From Chryseobacterium sp. MYb264 (lineage in GTDB: Bacteria > Bacteroidota > Bacteroidia > Flavobacteriales > Weeksellaceae), in contig NZ_CP142422.1 of assembly GCF_035974275.1 (NCBI RefSeq), positions 4,402,001 to 4,466,000 of the forward strand: 64,000 nt of DNA. Reading direction: 5' to 3'. This document shows positions 51,521 to 58,208 of this stretch, piece after piece. Numbering within the stretch: position 1 is the stretch's first letter; each line of letters begins with the position of its first letter. Below the pieces are notes generated by a model. The model was not told the origin of the DNA, did no database searches, and was given only the letters and a program-made list of their open reading frames with translations. The position numbers were made by a program, and so were the translations under genes.

Positions 51521-52123
51521 ATGAATAACGAGAATATAAAAAAGAATATTGATGACTGGCTAAAGTTTCTTAATCCTGATGAAGTGAAAAATGAACTTAT
51601 TTCTGCTTCATTATATATAATGTCTTATGATGTTTTAATTAATACAATAGTTGAAAAAATAAAAGATTTTTATACTGATGGACATGATGGAAAAAAGTTT
51701 ACTTTAAGTTCAGCATACAGAAGAGATGTTAAAGGCTTATGTAAAAAAGATATAATATTAGCTTCTTTACTTTGGCTAAAGAAAAATGAGGTTATTACTG
51801 AGGAAGAGATTGAATTAGTTAAAATTTTTAAAACTCATAGGAATGAAATTGCTCACGAAATAATGTACTTTCTTACTGATAGTAGTAAATCAATAAAATC
51901 AGAATATATAGAAGAAATAAAAAAAATAAATTTCAAAATTTTAAAATGGTGGTTTATTGAAGTCGAGATGCAAGTTAATGAAGATTTAAGTAAACTTAAA
52001 ATTGAAGAATTAGACTTTAATCAAGTACTAATAATGGGAATGTTACCTCTTAATATGGCATCCAATATTTTAATTGATGAAAAAGAAAAATTCGATAAGC
52101 GAAAAAACAAACCGATGCCGTAA
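51521..52123 (+). CDS. HEPN-like helical protein
   Basis: The start MNNENIKKNID gives 200 residues. An in-frame start at 51461 lies within the REP-like repeat and is rejected. The protein is all-helical with THRNEIAHEI, an R-x4-H motif (R107, H112) as in HEPN domains, many of which are metal-independent RNases or RNA-binding toxin and defence proteins. The gene is more AT-rich than its neighbours, suggesting transfer. Whether it is an RNase linked to the repair system is inference. Confidence 0.6.
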   Translation: MNNENIKKNIDDWLKFLNPDEVKNELISASLYIMSYDVLINTIVEKIKDFYTDGHDGKKFTLSSAYRRDVKGLCKKDIILASLLWLKKNEVITEEEIELVKIFKTHRNEIAHEIMYFLTDSSKSIKSEYIEEIKKINFKILKWWFIEVEMQVNEDLSKLKIEELDFNQVLIMGMLPLNMASNILIDEKEKFDKRKNKPMP

Positions 52124-52287
52124 GAAAAGAATTCCTTCGATTTCCACTTGAACAAGAGTCTTTTCGCTATATCGCTCGGTTTCACTAACCAATGTCGTTA
52201 TCATAAGAGTTTCATCGTCAAACTTCCAATTTGAAAACATTCAAAAACTCTTAAAAATTGTTACTTGGTTTTTAAAATAAATTTTAA
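52124..52287. other. intergenic region before array 3
   Basis: No feature was recognised beyond a TCATAAGAGTTTCATCGTCA segment. The promoter-like element of array 3 follows at 52288. Confidence 0.4.
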
Positions 52288-52324
52288 CTGCGTAAAAAGA
52301 ATGCGCACTGAGGTAATAATTTTG
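52288..52324 (+). promoter_or_regulatory. shared promoter-like element before array 3
   Basis: CTGCGTAAAAAGAATGCGCA, then TAATTTTG, a perfect TAnnTTTG, with the same 16-nt offset as the elements before array 2 and TROVE. Confidence 0.68.
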
Positions 52325-52345
52325 CTTCAACAAAAAACAATAACC

Positions 52346-52387
52346 ATGAATTATTATAAATCATTTCATAAAGGAGCACTGTATTGA
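52346..52387 (+). CDS. 13-codon leader ORF (MNYYKSFHKGALY)
   Basis: This short ORF lies directly behind the promoter-like element, with ACCATGAA start context as for the TROVE gene. Its stop codon falls in the left arm of a perfect 8-bp hairpin (52381-52404) that ends 2 bp before the next ATG. Such an arrangement could couple translation of the next ORF to that of this one. Confidence 0.4.
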   Translation: MNYYKSFHKGALY

Positions 52388-52404
52388 GTTTAAATACTCA
52401 ATAC
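52381..52404 (+). promoter_or_regulatory. hairpin in front of the 75-codon ORF
   Basis: GTATTGAG and CTCAATAC form a perfect 8-bp stem around TTTAAATA. It overlaps the stop of the 13-codon ORF and could occlude ribosome entry at the ATG at 52407. Confidence 0.55.
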
Positions 52405-52406
52405 TT

Positions 52407-52634
52407 ATGCAAAAATTAAAGTCATTAAGACAAGCTTTCGGAATTAATGAACAAGGATTAATTGATTTTCCGAAGAAAATTTCAAATGTCCGGATTTCCA
52501 GAATTTTGTATGGAAATGAAATGGGATGCTCCTGGTGTTTTCCACATGGTTTTGAGACTGTGAATGCGAAGCAGGATAAGTTTCAGCGAAATTGGAAAAA
52601 ATACAGAAAAACACAATGGAAACTAAAAAAGTAA
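52407..52634 (+). CDS. 75-codon basic ORF at the head of array 3
   Basis: This 75-residue, strongly basic peptide contains all 20 amino acids. It has a CSWCFPHG segment (C-x2-C-x2-H) that could bind zinc, and a basic, Trp-containing tail (RNWKKYRKTQWKLKK). Its stop codon overlaps the first array-3 repeat by 2 bp. It may be a real small RNA-binding protein or a third all-amino-acid leader. The sequence alone does not decide. Confidence 0.6.
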   Translation: MQKLKSLRQAFGINEQGLIDFPKKISNVRISRILYGNEMGCSWCFPHGFETVNAKQDKFQRNWKKYRKTQWKLKK

Positions 52635-52658
52635 GTGTCGTAGAACAGAATTTCTTCG

Positions 52659-52740
52659 TTTGGGAATGGTGATACAGGTTCGAGCCCTGTTTCTGGGAAA
52701 TCAGAATGGCGTAAATGGTAGCGCGCCGTTAGTAAGTCTC
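52659..52740 (+). ncRNA. array 3 unit 1: permuted tRNA-Pro(TGG)-like
   Basis: After repeat 1 come the complete anticodon loop TTTGGGA, stem strand ATGGT, T-arm ACAGGTTCGAGCCCTGT and acceptor TTCTGGG. Two or three A link to acceptor ATCAGAA (six pairs), D-arm GGCGTAAATGGTAGCGC and anticodon strand GCCGT (five pairs including G-T). All arms form only if the halves are exchanged. Confidence 0.75.
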
Positions 52741-52798
52741 TGTTTGATTTTTTTACCTTACTTAAAAACAATCGATGCCGTAAAAAAGAGTTACTTCT

Positions 52799-52856
52799 AC
52801 TTTACATTGAAACCTAATCTCTTTTTGAAAATTGCTCGATTTTAAAATTATCTTAC
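52799..52856 (+). other. array 3 unit 2: no recognisable RNA
   Basis: This short AT-rich segment between repeats 2 and 3 shows no tRNA arms. Confidence 0.5.
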
Positions 52857-52882
52857 AAGTGCCGTGGATAAAAGTTACTTCG

Positions 52883-52965
52883 ATTTTTTACAAAGGTTCG
52901 AATCCTTTCGCCGAAAGGTGTGGTCGAGTGGCTAGACGAGTTTTAAGACAACTTTTATTAAAATT
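52883..52965 (+). ncRNA. array 3 unit 3: permuted tRNA-like with GAAA-closed acceptor
   Basis: The T-arm AAAGGTTCGAATCCTTT is followed by CGCC-GAAA-GGTG, a 4-bp acceptor stub closed by a GNRA tetraloop, and a D-arm-like TGGTCGAGTGGCTAGACGA. Anticodon pairing is not clear. Confidence 0.65.
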
Positions 52966-53032
52966 TGCCTTGTACTTTAAAAAAATAGTATTTAAACATA
53001 AAAATCAAGTGTCGTTTTAGAATCATACTTCG

Positions 53033-53135
53033 AGATTGAGTAAACATTGGGTCGCAGGTTCGATTCCTGCCTTTTCCCTCGAAAAGGAGAAGTAGCTCAG
53101 ACGGTAGAGCAAATGCACGGAAGATTCTGCAATTA
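53033..53135 (+). ncRNA. array 3 unit 4: permuted tRNA-like with 8-nt acceptor loop
   Basis: The T-arm GCAGGTTCGATTCCTGC and acceptor CTTTTCC come first, then the loop CTCGAAAA, acceptor GGAGAAG (seven pairs, one G-T), TA and D-arm GCTCAGACGGTAGAGC. Anticodon strands AATG and CATT can pair. AGATT occurs at both ends of the unit (5' half ...GGAAGATTC, 3' half ...CGAGATTGA). Confidence 0.78.
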
Positions 53136-53184
53136 TTACCTTGATTTAAAAAACAAAAGAGTGCCGTAGAAAAGGCTTACTTCG

Positions 53185-53285
53185 AGTCAGAATTTAGACC
53201 TCAAAAATCTAAGAAAAAGTGCAATTTCCTGAATAATAGTAAGGATCGGGTGCATGTCTGTCTTTTCGCCTTTTGCCTCTTTTTT
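53185..53285 (+). other. array 3 unit 5: unrecognised sequence
   Basis: It contains a TTAGA/TCTAA hairpin and GGATCGGGTGCATGTCTGTC, but no T-arm or D-arm. It may mimic an RNA that I do not recognise. Confidence 0.4.
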
Positions 53286-53333
53286 AATAAAGAATATAAA
53301 CAAAATCAGGTGTCGTAGTATAGAAATACTTCG

Positions 53334-53415
53334 TCCACGCTTAAGACGCAGGTTCGAATCCTGCCTGTGAAAACAGTCGTCTAAAGGTAAGATGTAAGCC
53401 ATAAGTGTCTGTACG
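53334..53415 (+). ncRNA. array 3 unit 6: permuted tRNA-Gly(TCC)-like with GAAA-closed acceptor
   Basis: TCCAC + GCTTA (3' anticodon loop and stem), T-arm GCAGGTTCGAATCCTGC and CTGT-GAAA-ACAG (closed acceptor) come first. D-arm CGTCTAAAGGTAAGATG and anticodon strand TAAGC follow, with five perfect pairs to GCTTA. The TCC reading assumes opening at positions 33/34. Confidence 0.75.
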
Positions 53416-53466
53416 AAATTTACCTTGATTTAAAATAAAGAGTGCCGTTAGAGAAAACTTACTTCG

Positions 53467-53530
53467 GTTAATCTTATGATGTTGGTTCGACTCCAGAAAA
53501 TAGGTCTGGCAAGACTTATTATTTCGTGGT
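53467..53530 (+). ncRNA. array 3 unit 7: minimal permuted tRNA-like
   Basis: A reduced T-hairpin (TTGGTTCGACTCCAG) is followed by an A-rich linker and a small D-like hairpin (GTC TGGCAA GAC). Acceptor and anticodon stems are not evident. The weak assignment rests on TTCGA and its position between repeats 7 and 8. Confidence 0.45.
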
Positions 53531-53600
53531 TTTCTCGTCCTTTGCCTCTTTTTTAATTTTAAAATTTAACAGATAAGTGTCGTAGAAAAAGGTTACTTCG

Positions 53601-53780
53601 TAACTATAACGGTCCTAAGGTAGCGTAATTCGGGCGACCGAACTAGCGAGGTTGGGTTGAAAACCAACTGGGCAAAAGTTTTCGTAAGAAAGCGCAAGTC
53701 TCTCGTAGATGTAGAATTGCCGGCTCACTGCCCAAATCGGGTAAGAGCGGCGCTCTGAAAAGAGCACACCTTTTTCGCCT
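53601..53780 (+). ncRNA. array 3 unit 8: 23S rRNA helix 69-71 mimic
   Basis: Right after repeat 8 comes TAACTATAACGGTCCTAAGG followed by TAGCG, 25 nt identical to the universally conserved 23S rRNA domain IV segment that is also the I-CeuI recognition site. Next, where rRNA helix 71 is expected, a shortened stem TTCGG-GCGA-CCGAA occurs, then further GNRA hairpins (GGTT-GAAA-AACC and GCGCTCT-GAAA-AGAGCAC). The 5' strand of helix 69 is missing, so the unit is open within that helix. Confidence 0.8.
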
Positions 53781-53837
53781 TTTACCTTATCTGTTTTGAA
53801 AATATAAGAACAAGTGCCGTAGAATAGTGTTACTTCG

Positions 53838-54000
53838 CTCATTACGACGGGGTCGCGGGTTCGAAATGCACGGCATTCGTGAATACAAAAATAAAATATA
53901 AAAGGACAATGAACAATCCTGCCTTTTCCACAAGCAAAAAACACATTTTAAATAGGAAAAGTAGCTCAGTTGGTTAGAGCACGACATTACGCTTTTTGGT
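53838..54000 (+). ncRNA. array 3 unit 9: permuted tRNA (CAT-like) with T-loop insertion
   Basis: T-stem GCGGG ... CCTGC is interrupted in its loop by an insertion (about 53865-53915) of the array-1 type. Acceptor CTTTTCC and GGAAAAG (seven perfect pairs) are joined by a 25-nt A-rich linker, then D-arm GCTCAGTTGGTTAGAGC and CGACATT. CATTACG occurs at both ends of the unit. Comparison with common Met/Ile tRNAs (CGACATTCATAATGTCG) suggests a CAT anticodon. Confidence 0.72.
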
Positions 54001-54055
54001 TGTTGCCTTGTTTTAAAAATAAAAGTGTCGTAGAGAAAAAATACATCGTGAACAT

Positions 54056-54130
54056 TTTGAAGGGGAGGAATAATGAAGTCGGTAACTCCGGCAAGATTAT
54101 CCGGTTCGATTCCGGCATCACGCTGCCCCA
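54056..54130 (+). ncRNA. array 3 terminal tRNA-like element, linear
   Basis: GGGG at the 5' side pairs with CCCC at the 3' side. The T-arm ATCCGGTTCGATTCCGGCA is good, and the middle is irregular. It lies between the last repeat and the terminator and is not permuted. Confidence 0.5.
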
Positions 54131-54163
54131 ATTATTTTTTCGAGTGTGACTTTTTACAATGAG

Positions 54164-54195
54164 AAGCTGTCCTTAGAGGACAGCTTTTTTTTCGT
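54164..54195 (+). terminator. intrinsic terminator of array 3
   Basis: AAGCTGTCCT and AGGACAGCTT form a perfect 10-bp stem with a TAG loop and eight T. It closes the RNA locus. Confidence 0.93.
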
Positions 54196-56687
54196 AAAAA
54201 AAATCTCATTGTGTTTTTAAATTTTTGAATACAGATTCCTGCATTCCTTTCATCACTTGTGCCTTGAAATTAATTAAAGGTTTGTTTAGTTTTATAGTCG
54301 TTAAAGGAAATGGGGGCACATTTCCAGTCGGTCATTATTGTCACTTGTGTTTTTTAACCTTCGATTGATTTACATTGGCAAAGAGAAAGAAAAAAATACA
54401 AAAAACCAAAAAATGACTATACCATTGGCATACTACTTTTATGTAATGTTTTGATTATTTGGTTTTTATGTGTTTTTTTATTCTGCGCTTCAAAAGAGAT
54501 ATGTTGATTTTTGAAAAATACTCGCTTGAGTATGGTAATAATCTATTTAGTTATTATACAGGTGTTTATAGAAATAGGGTGATTCTTTGTGTATGTCTTC
54601 CAGAATTACACAATTTGCTTTCATATTTATTTTATCCGATTTAAGCTTTCAAAAGTCATTATGGATCAGTTTCAAAACTTGGGGAGAAATTGTTTAGATG
54701 TATTTTTTGTCACGAATGCACGAATATTTTTATTCCCCACAGATCGCAGATTTTCAGATGCTGCTGTTTCTGTTGGTTTTTCGCAGAGACGCAAAGATTT
54801 TTTTTAATACTTGATGTTTTTAAGGCGCAAGGATTTTATCAAAGATAAAATTGAGAGCAGTATATTATCGCCACGGATACTCGAATATTTTTATTCCCCA
54901 CAGATCGTGCAGATTTTCAAAGATGCTGCTCTATTTGTTGGTTTTTCGCAAAGCCGCAAAGATATTTTTTAATGCTTTATGTTTTTAAGTCGCAAGAATT
55001 TTATCAAAGATAAAATTGAGGGCTGCATATTATCGCCACGGATACTCGAATATTTTTATTCCCCACAGATCGTGCAGATTTTAACAGATGCTGCTCTATT
55101 TGTTGGTTTTTCGCAAAGCTGCAAAGATATTTTTTAATGCTTTATGTTTTTAAGTCGCAAGGATTTTATCAAAGATAAAATTGAGGGCTGCATATTATCG
55201 CCACAGATACTCGAATATTTTTATTCCCCACAGATCGTGCAGATTTTAACAGATGCTGCTCTATTTGTTGGTTTTTCGCAAAGCCGCAAAGATATTTTTT
55301 AATGCTTTATGTTTTTAAGTCGCAAGAATTTTATCAAAGATAAAATTGAGGGATGCATATTATCGCCACGGATGCTCGAATATTTTTATTTCCCACAGAT
55401 CGCCTTTAGATTTTCCACAGATGGTATCGTTGATTTTCTTTGTTTAACCTTTGCGGTCTTTTATAGGTAGAAAGGTTTGGTGAGACTTAAAACGGGAGTT
55501 GTCAAAAAACTTGGTGGGGCTTCGTGTTCAATATGTAAAGTGTAAGGAAAAGAATCTGCAAAATCTGCGAGAGCAAAAAATCTCACCTTACATTATCTAA
55601 ACTCTTTTGCCTGGTCCCCAACTTTTGTACTTGATCCGTCATTATGATAGCTTTTTTACAAAGTACCTCGATTTTTACAGATGATCCTTTTTGGATCAGT
55701 TACAAGTTGGGGAGTATTTGTTTTAGATAATTTTTTGCCACGAATGTACGAATATTTTTATTTCCCGCAGATGGTACAGATTTTCACAGATGATGCTGTT
55801 GATTTTCTTTGTTTACCTTTTCCAGTCTTTTACAAGTGAAATCGAAGATTATCTCCTTTCAGTCGATAAATGATATTTCGACGGAGTCAAACGGCTTGGT
55901 GAGCCTTAAAGCGGGTAGTAGTAAATAACTTCCTAGAACTTTGTGTTCAAATAATAAAAGCATACAGCAAGGCTATCATTTGCTGAGTAGAACACCGTTG
56001 CGACTGAAAATATTTAAAAGGAGAGGTAAAGTTTCAGCGATTGATAGCATTAAAAAGAAAATGAAGAATGCTTCTCGTTCTGTTTTCTAATACGCTGCTT
56101 AGATCCCTACGGAGGTAAAAAACTTTATGGATATGAGCTTTTTGCCTACTCATCGGGTTTTGTACGGGATCCTTTAAACTTTCGAAAATTATTGAGAATA
56201 CGATAAGGGTAACGGCTTAACTTAATTTTTGAATGGGGCAAACTTCGTTATAGTAAATTTAAAATAAGGGGTTGTGAAAAATTTAGCAGATTTTATACTT
56301 CAAAATTGTAAGAAATTAAATCTTCACCATCTATATTCTTCGCTGCCTTTACCCATTGAAGTTGTAGAGTAAAAAGTCTGTTTTTTAAAAATAGTAGAGG
56401 GTAATGATAGGGGAGGGTATTACCCTTTTCTACTATCTGCTTTTTTCATCATGTTGTGTTTTGAAGCGTATTAAAATTTGGGGCAATTCTAATGCAGCTT
56501 CTTTTTTATTTACTCTTGAAAACTTTTAATGATTAATCGTGTTTGTGTTTATTTTTTTTAAATTTCAATTGATGTTTAATTGTGGTACAAATAGATAAAA
56601 AAAAGATGAAAAAACAAAAATTATACAATACCATCTTGATACTACTTTTGTTTAATGTTTTGATTTTTAATGTTTTGTATTTTGCTT
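54196..56687. other. 2.5-kb non-coding region
   Basis: No convincing gene was found. It contains the ~165-bp tandem repeats (54715-55410), a degenerate further copy at 55735-55815, and one of two related segments (54388-54465, similar to 56600-56690; both hold ATACTACTTTT and TAATGTTTTGAT). A dyad TACCCTCTACT-like segment lies near 56395-56445 (TAGTAGAGGGTAAT ... ATTACCCTTTTCTACTA), a possible terminator. Confidence 0.6.
54715..55410. repeat. ~165-bp tandem direct repeats (four units)
   Basis: CGAATATTTTTATT recurs at 54721, 54882, 55047, 55212 and 55377, that is, at periods of 161, 165, 165 and 165. Each unit contains CACAGATCG, GATGCTGCT, GTTGGTTTTTCGCA, TGTTTTTAAG and ATAAAATTGAG. Copies 2-4 are nearly identical, which suggests recent expansion. 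Confidence 0.85.
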
Positions 56688-58208
56688 CTAATGCCCGTAA
56701 ATTGTGGTTTTTAACCATACCTGCATATCTGTTTCTGTGGGAATGCTGAATTTTTTTCGTAAATTTTGCTTTCTGTTCCGAATGGTATTAACAGATTTGA
56801 ATGTATATTCAGCAATATCTTTTATGGTAAATCCTAAAAAAATATAAGCACAGAGAATGAGTTCGGTATTTCTTAATCCGGGATAAAGTTCAAGCATTTT
56901 TTTCTGGAATTCAGGGTAAACTTCCTGAAATCTGAAATAAAAAGATGGATCATTTTTTTGGGCAAGGATGGATACTTCTTTATAGACATCTCCTATTTTT
57001 ATCTGGAGTTCTTCTTTTTCCATACTTTTCTGCTGGATAAGGTCGTCTTTCATCTGTAAGCTGCTTTCTGCTTCGTTAATAAGTGTTTCTTTTAGCTGTA
57101 AATTTTTTTGTAGAATTCTGAAAAGGATAAAAAATAATAGGAGAAGCACAGTAATACCTCCAATAATCCAGAGTCGTTTTTTTTCCTGCGAAAACTGATA
57201 TTCATCCTGCTTGTCTGTTAAGACCGTATTGATGGCCGCATCTACATTGTTGATTCGTTCAGTTCTTATTTTAGATTCACTGTTTGAGTAAATTTCCTGG
57301 TATTCATTATATTTATCTTCATCCCCCAGTTCTTCATAAAGATTAGCGGTTTTAAGGTAAACGTCATTAAAAAGTATAGTATTGATCCCGTGATTTTTGA
57401 TATTTTCAATCGCGTTGAGATAATGAGCTAGCGCCTGCTGTTTATCACTCATTGAAAAGTAATAGTCTCCCAGCTTAATATGCTCCAAAACAAGAATGGA
57501 ATCTTTGTATTTTTTTCGCAATTCAAGACTTTTCTGAAAGCAGCTCCATGCCGAATCCATTTCTTTCCTTTCAAGAAATGCGGTTCCTTTAAATATATTT
57601 AAATTACAAAGGTCTTTATAGACTAGTTTTTCCGGAAGATTTTTTAAAATATCTGATGATTTCTGGTAATAGTAAAATGCAGAGTCCTTTTTCTCTTCAG
57701 GCAGATTACCCGCTATATTTACATATACCCTTTGAAGAAGACGAAGTGACGGAAGATCCTTTTTATCCTTAAGTAAATGAATGATACCAGAGATCTCTCT
57801 TTTATATTGAGAGATAAGGTTGAGATTGAGGTAATTGTTGGCTTTAATATCTTTCAGCTGTGCCTGAAGAAAAATATTTTTCCTGGTGTACTTTTCTTCA
57901 GAAGCTTTTTTTATATACATAAAACTCTCCCTTTGAAGTTCCAGCGACGAAAGCGCACAGGATAATCTGTAGTAGCTTTCAGCTTTTCTTTTGGAATCAT
58001 CTGATTTTTCGGCCATTGAAGCCGCTTTTTTAGCATATTCCAACTCTTTAAGATCATTATACTTTTTATGATATTCAAATGATCTTTCCAATAGTTGATC
58101 TGCTTCTTCAGCAGAATGGTGTTGTGAATAAACAAAACAGTATAATAAGCTGAAAAATAGTATTTTCAATTTTATGATGCAGACTTTCTTGCCCCCGTAA
58201 ATTCCCAT
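56688..58208 (-). CDS. TPR / membrane / HTH transcriptional regulator, paralogue 1
   Basis: This 506-residue protein has an N-terminal signal or anchor segment (LKILFFSLLYCFVYSQ), TPR-like helices (about 40-320), one transmembrane segment (about 348-368), a coiled coil, and a C-terminal LuxR-like HTH (LILCAYIFLGFTIKDIAEYT, then FKSVNTIRNRKQNLRKKF). This flavobacterial architecture suggests a membrane-bound regulator with periplasmic TPR sensing. Two paralogues follow in the same orientation. Confidence 0.85.
   Translation of the reverse strand: MGIYGGKKVCIIKLKILFFSLLYCFVYSQHHSAEEADQLLERSFEYHKKYNDLKELEYAKKAASMAEKSDDSKRKAESYYRLSCALSSLELQRESFMYIKKASEEKYTRKNIFLQAQLKDIKANNYLNLNLISQYKREISGIIHLLKDKKDLPSLRLLQRVYVNIAGNLPEEKKDSAFYYYQKSSDILKNLPEKLVYKDLCNLNIFKGTAFLERKEMDSAWSCFQKSLELRKKYKDSILVLEHIKLGDYYFSMSDKQQALAHYLNAIENIKNHGINTILFNDVYLKTANLYEELGDEDKYNEYQEIYSNSESKIRTERINNVDAAINTVLTDKQDEYQFSQEKKRLWIIGGITVLLLLFFILFRILQKNLQLKETLINEAESSLQMKDDLIQQKSMEKEELQIKIGDVYKEVSILAQKNDPSFYFRFQEVYPEFQKKMLELYPGLRNTELILCAYIFLGFTIKDIAEYTFKSVNTIRNRKQNLRKKFSIPTETDMQVWLKTTIYGH

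Larger units (their letters stand above)
52633..54048 (+). repeat. array 3: ten 26-nt repeats
   Basis: Repeats of about 26 nt begin at 52633, 52773, 52857, 53007, 53159, 53308, 53441, 53575, 53812 and 54023. The consensus is AAGTGYCGTAGA, seven variable bases, TTACTTCG. GTA and TAC at the borders of the variable part can pair in most copies. Before most repeats lies a TTTRCCTT ... TTTAAAAAATAAA linker. Spacings of 84-237 nt correspond to the enclosed RNA-like units. Confidence 0.85.

Noticed and set aside
53601..53780. Real 23S rRNA gene fragment
   Set aside because: Only 25 nt match continuously. The following sequence is replaced by short GNRA-capped stems, not the natural rRNA sequence.
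52633..54048. CRISPR array
   Set aside because: The repeats are imperfect, the spacing varies from 84 to 237 nt, the inserts are tRNA- or rRNA-like, and no cas genes are present.
54056..54130. tmRNA gene
   Set aside because: It has a T-arm and terminal GGGG/CCCC but no tag reading frame, is too short, and lacks the typical tmRNA 5' sequence.
53187..54131. Reverse-strand ORFs of 71-114 codons across array 3
   Set aside because: They run antisense through repeats and tRNA arms and show no protein-like features.
56605..56748. 47-codon forward ORF (MKKQKLYNTILILLLFN...)
   Set aside because: It overlaps the 3' end of the reverse-strand regulator gene and its hydrophobic composition is typical of AT-rich chance frames. 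Kept only as part of a possible duplicated segment.
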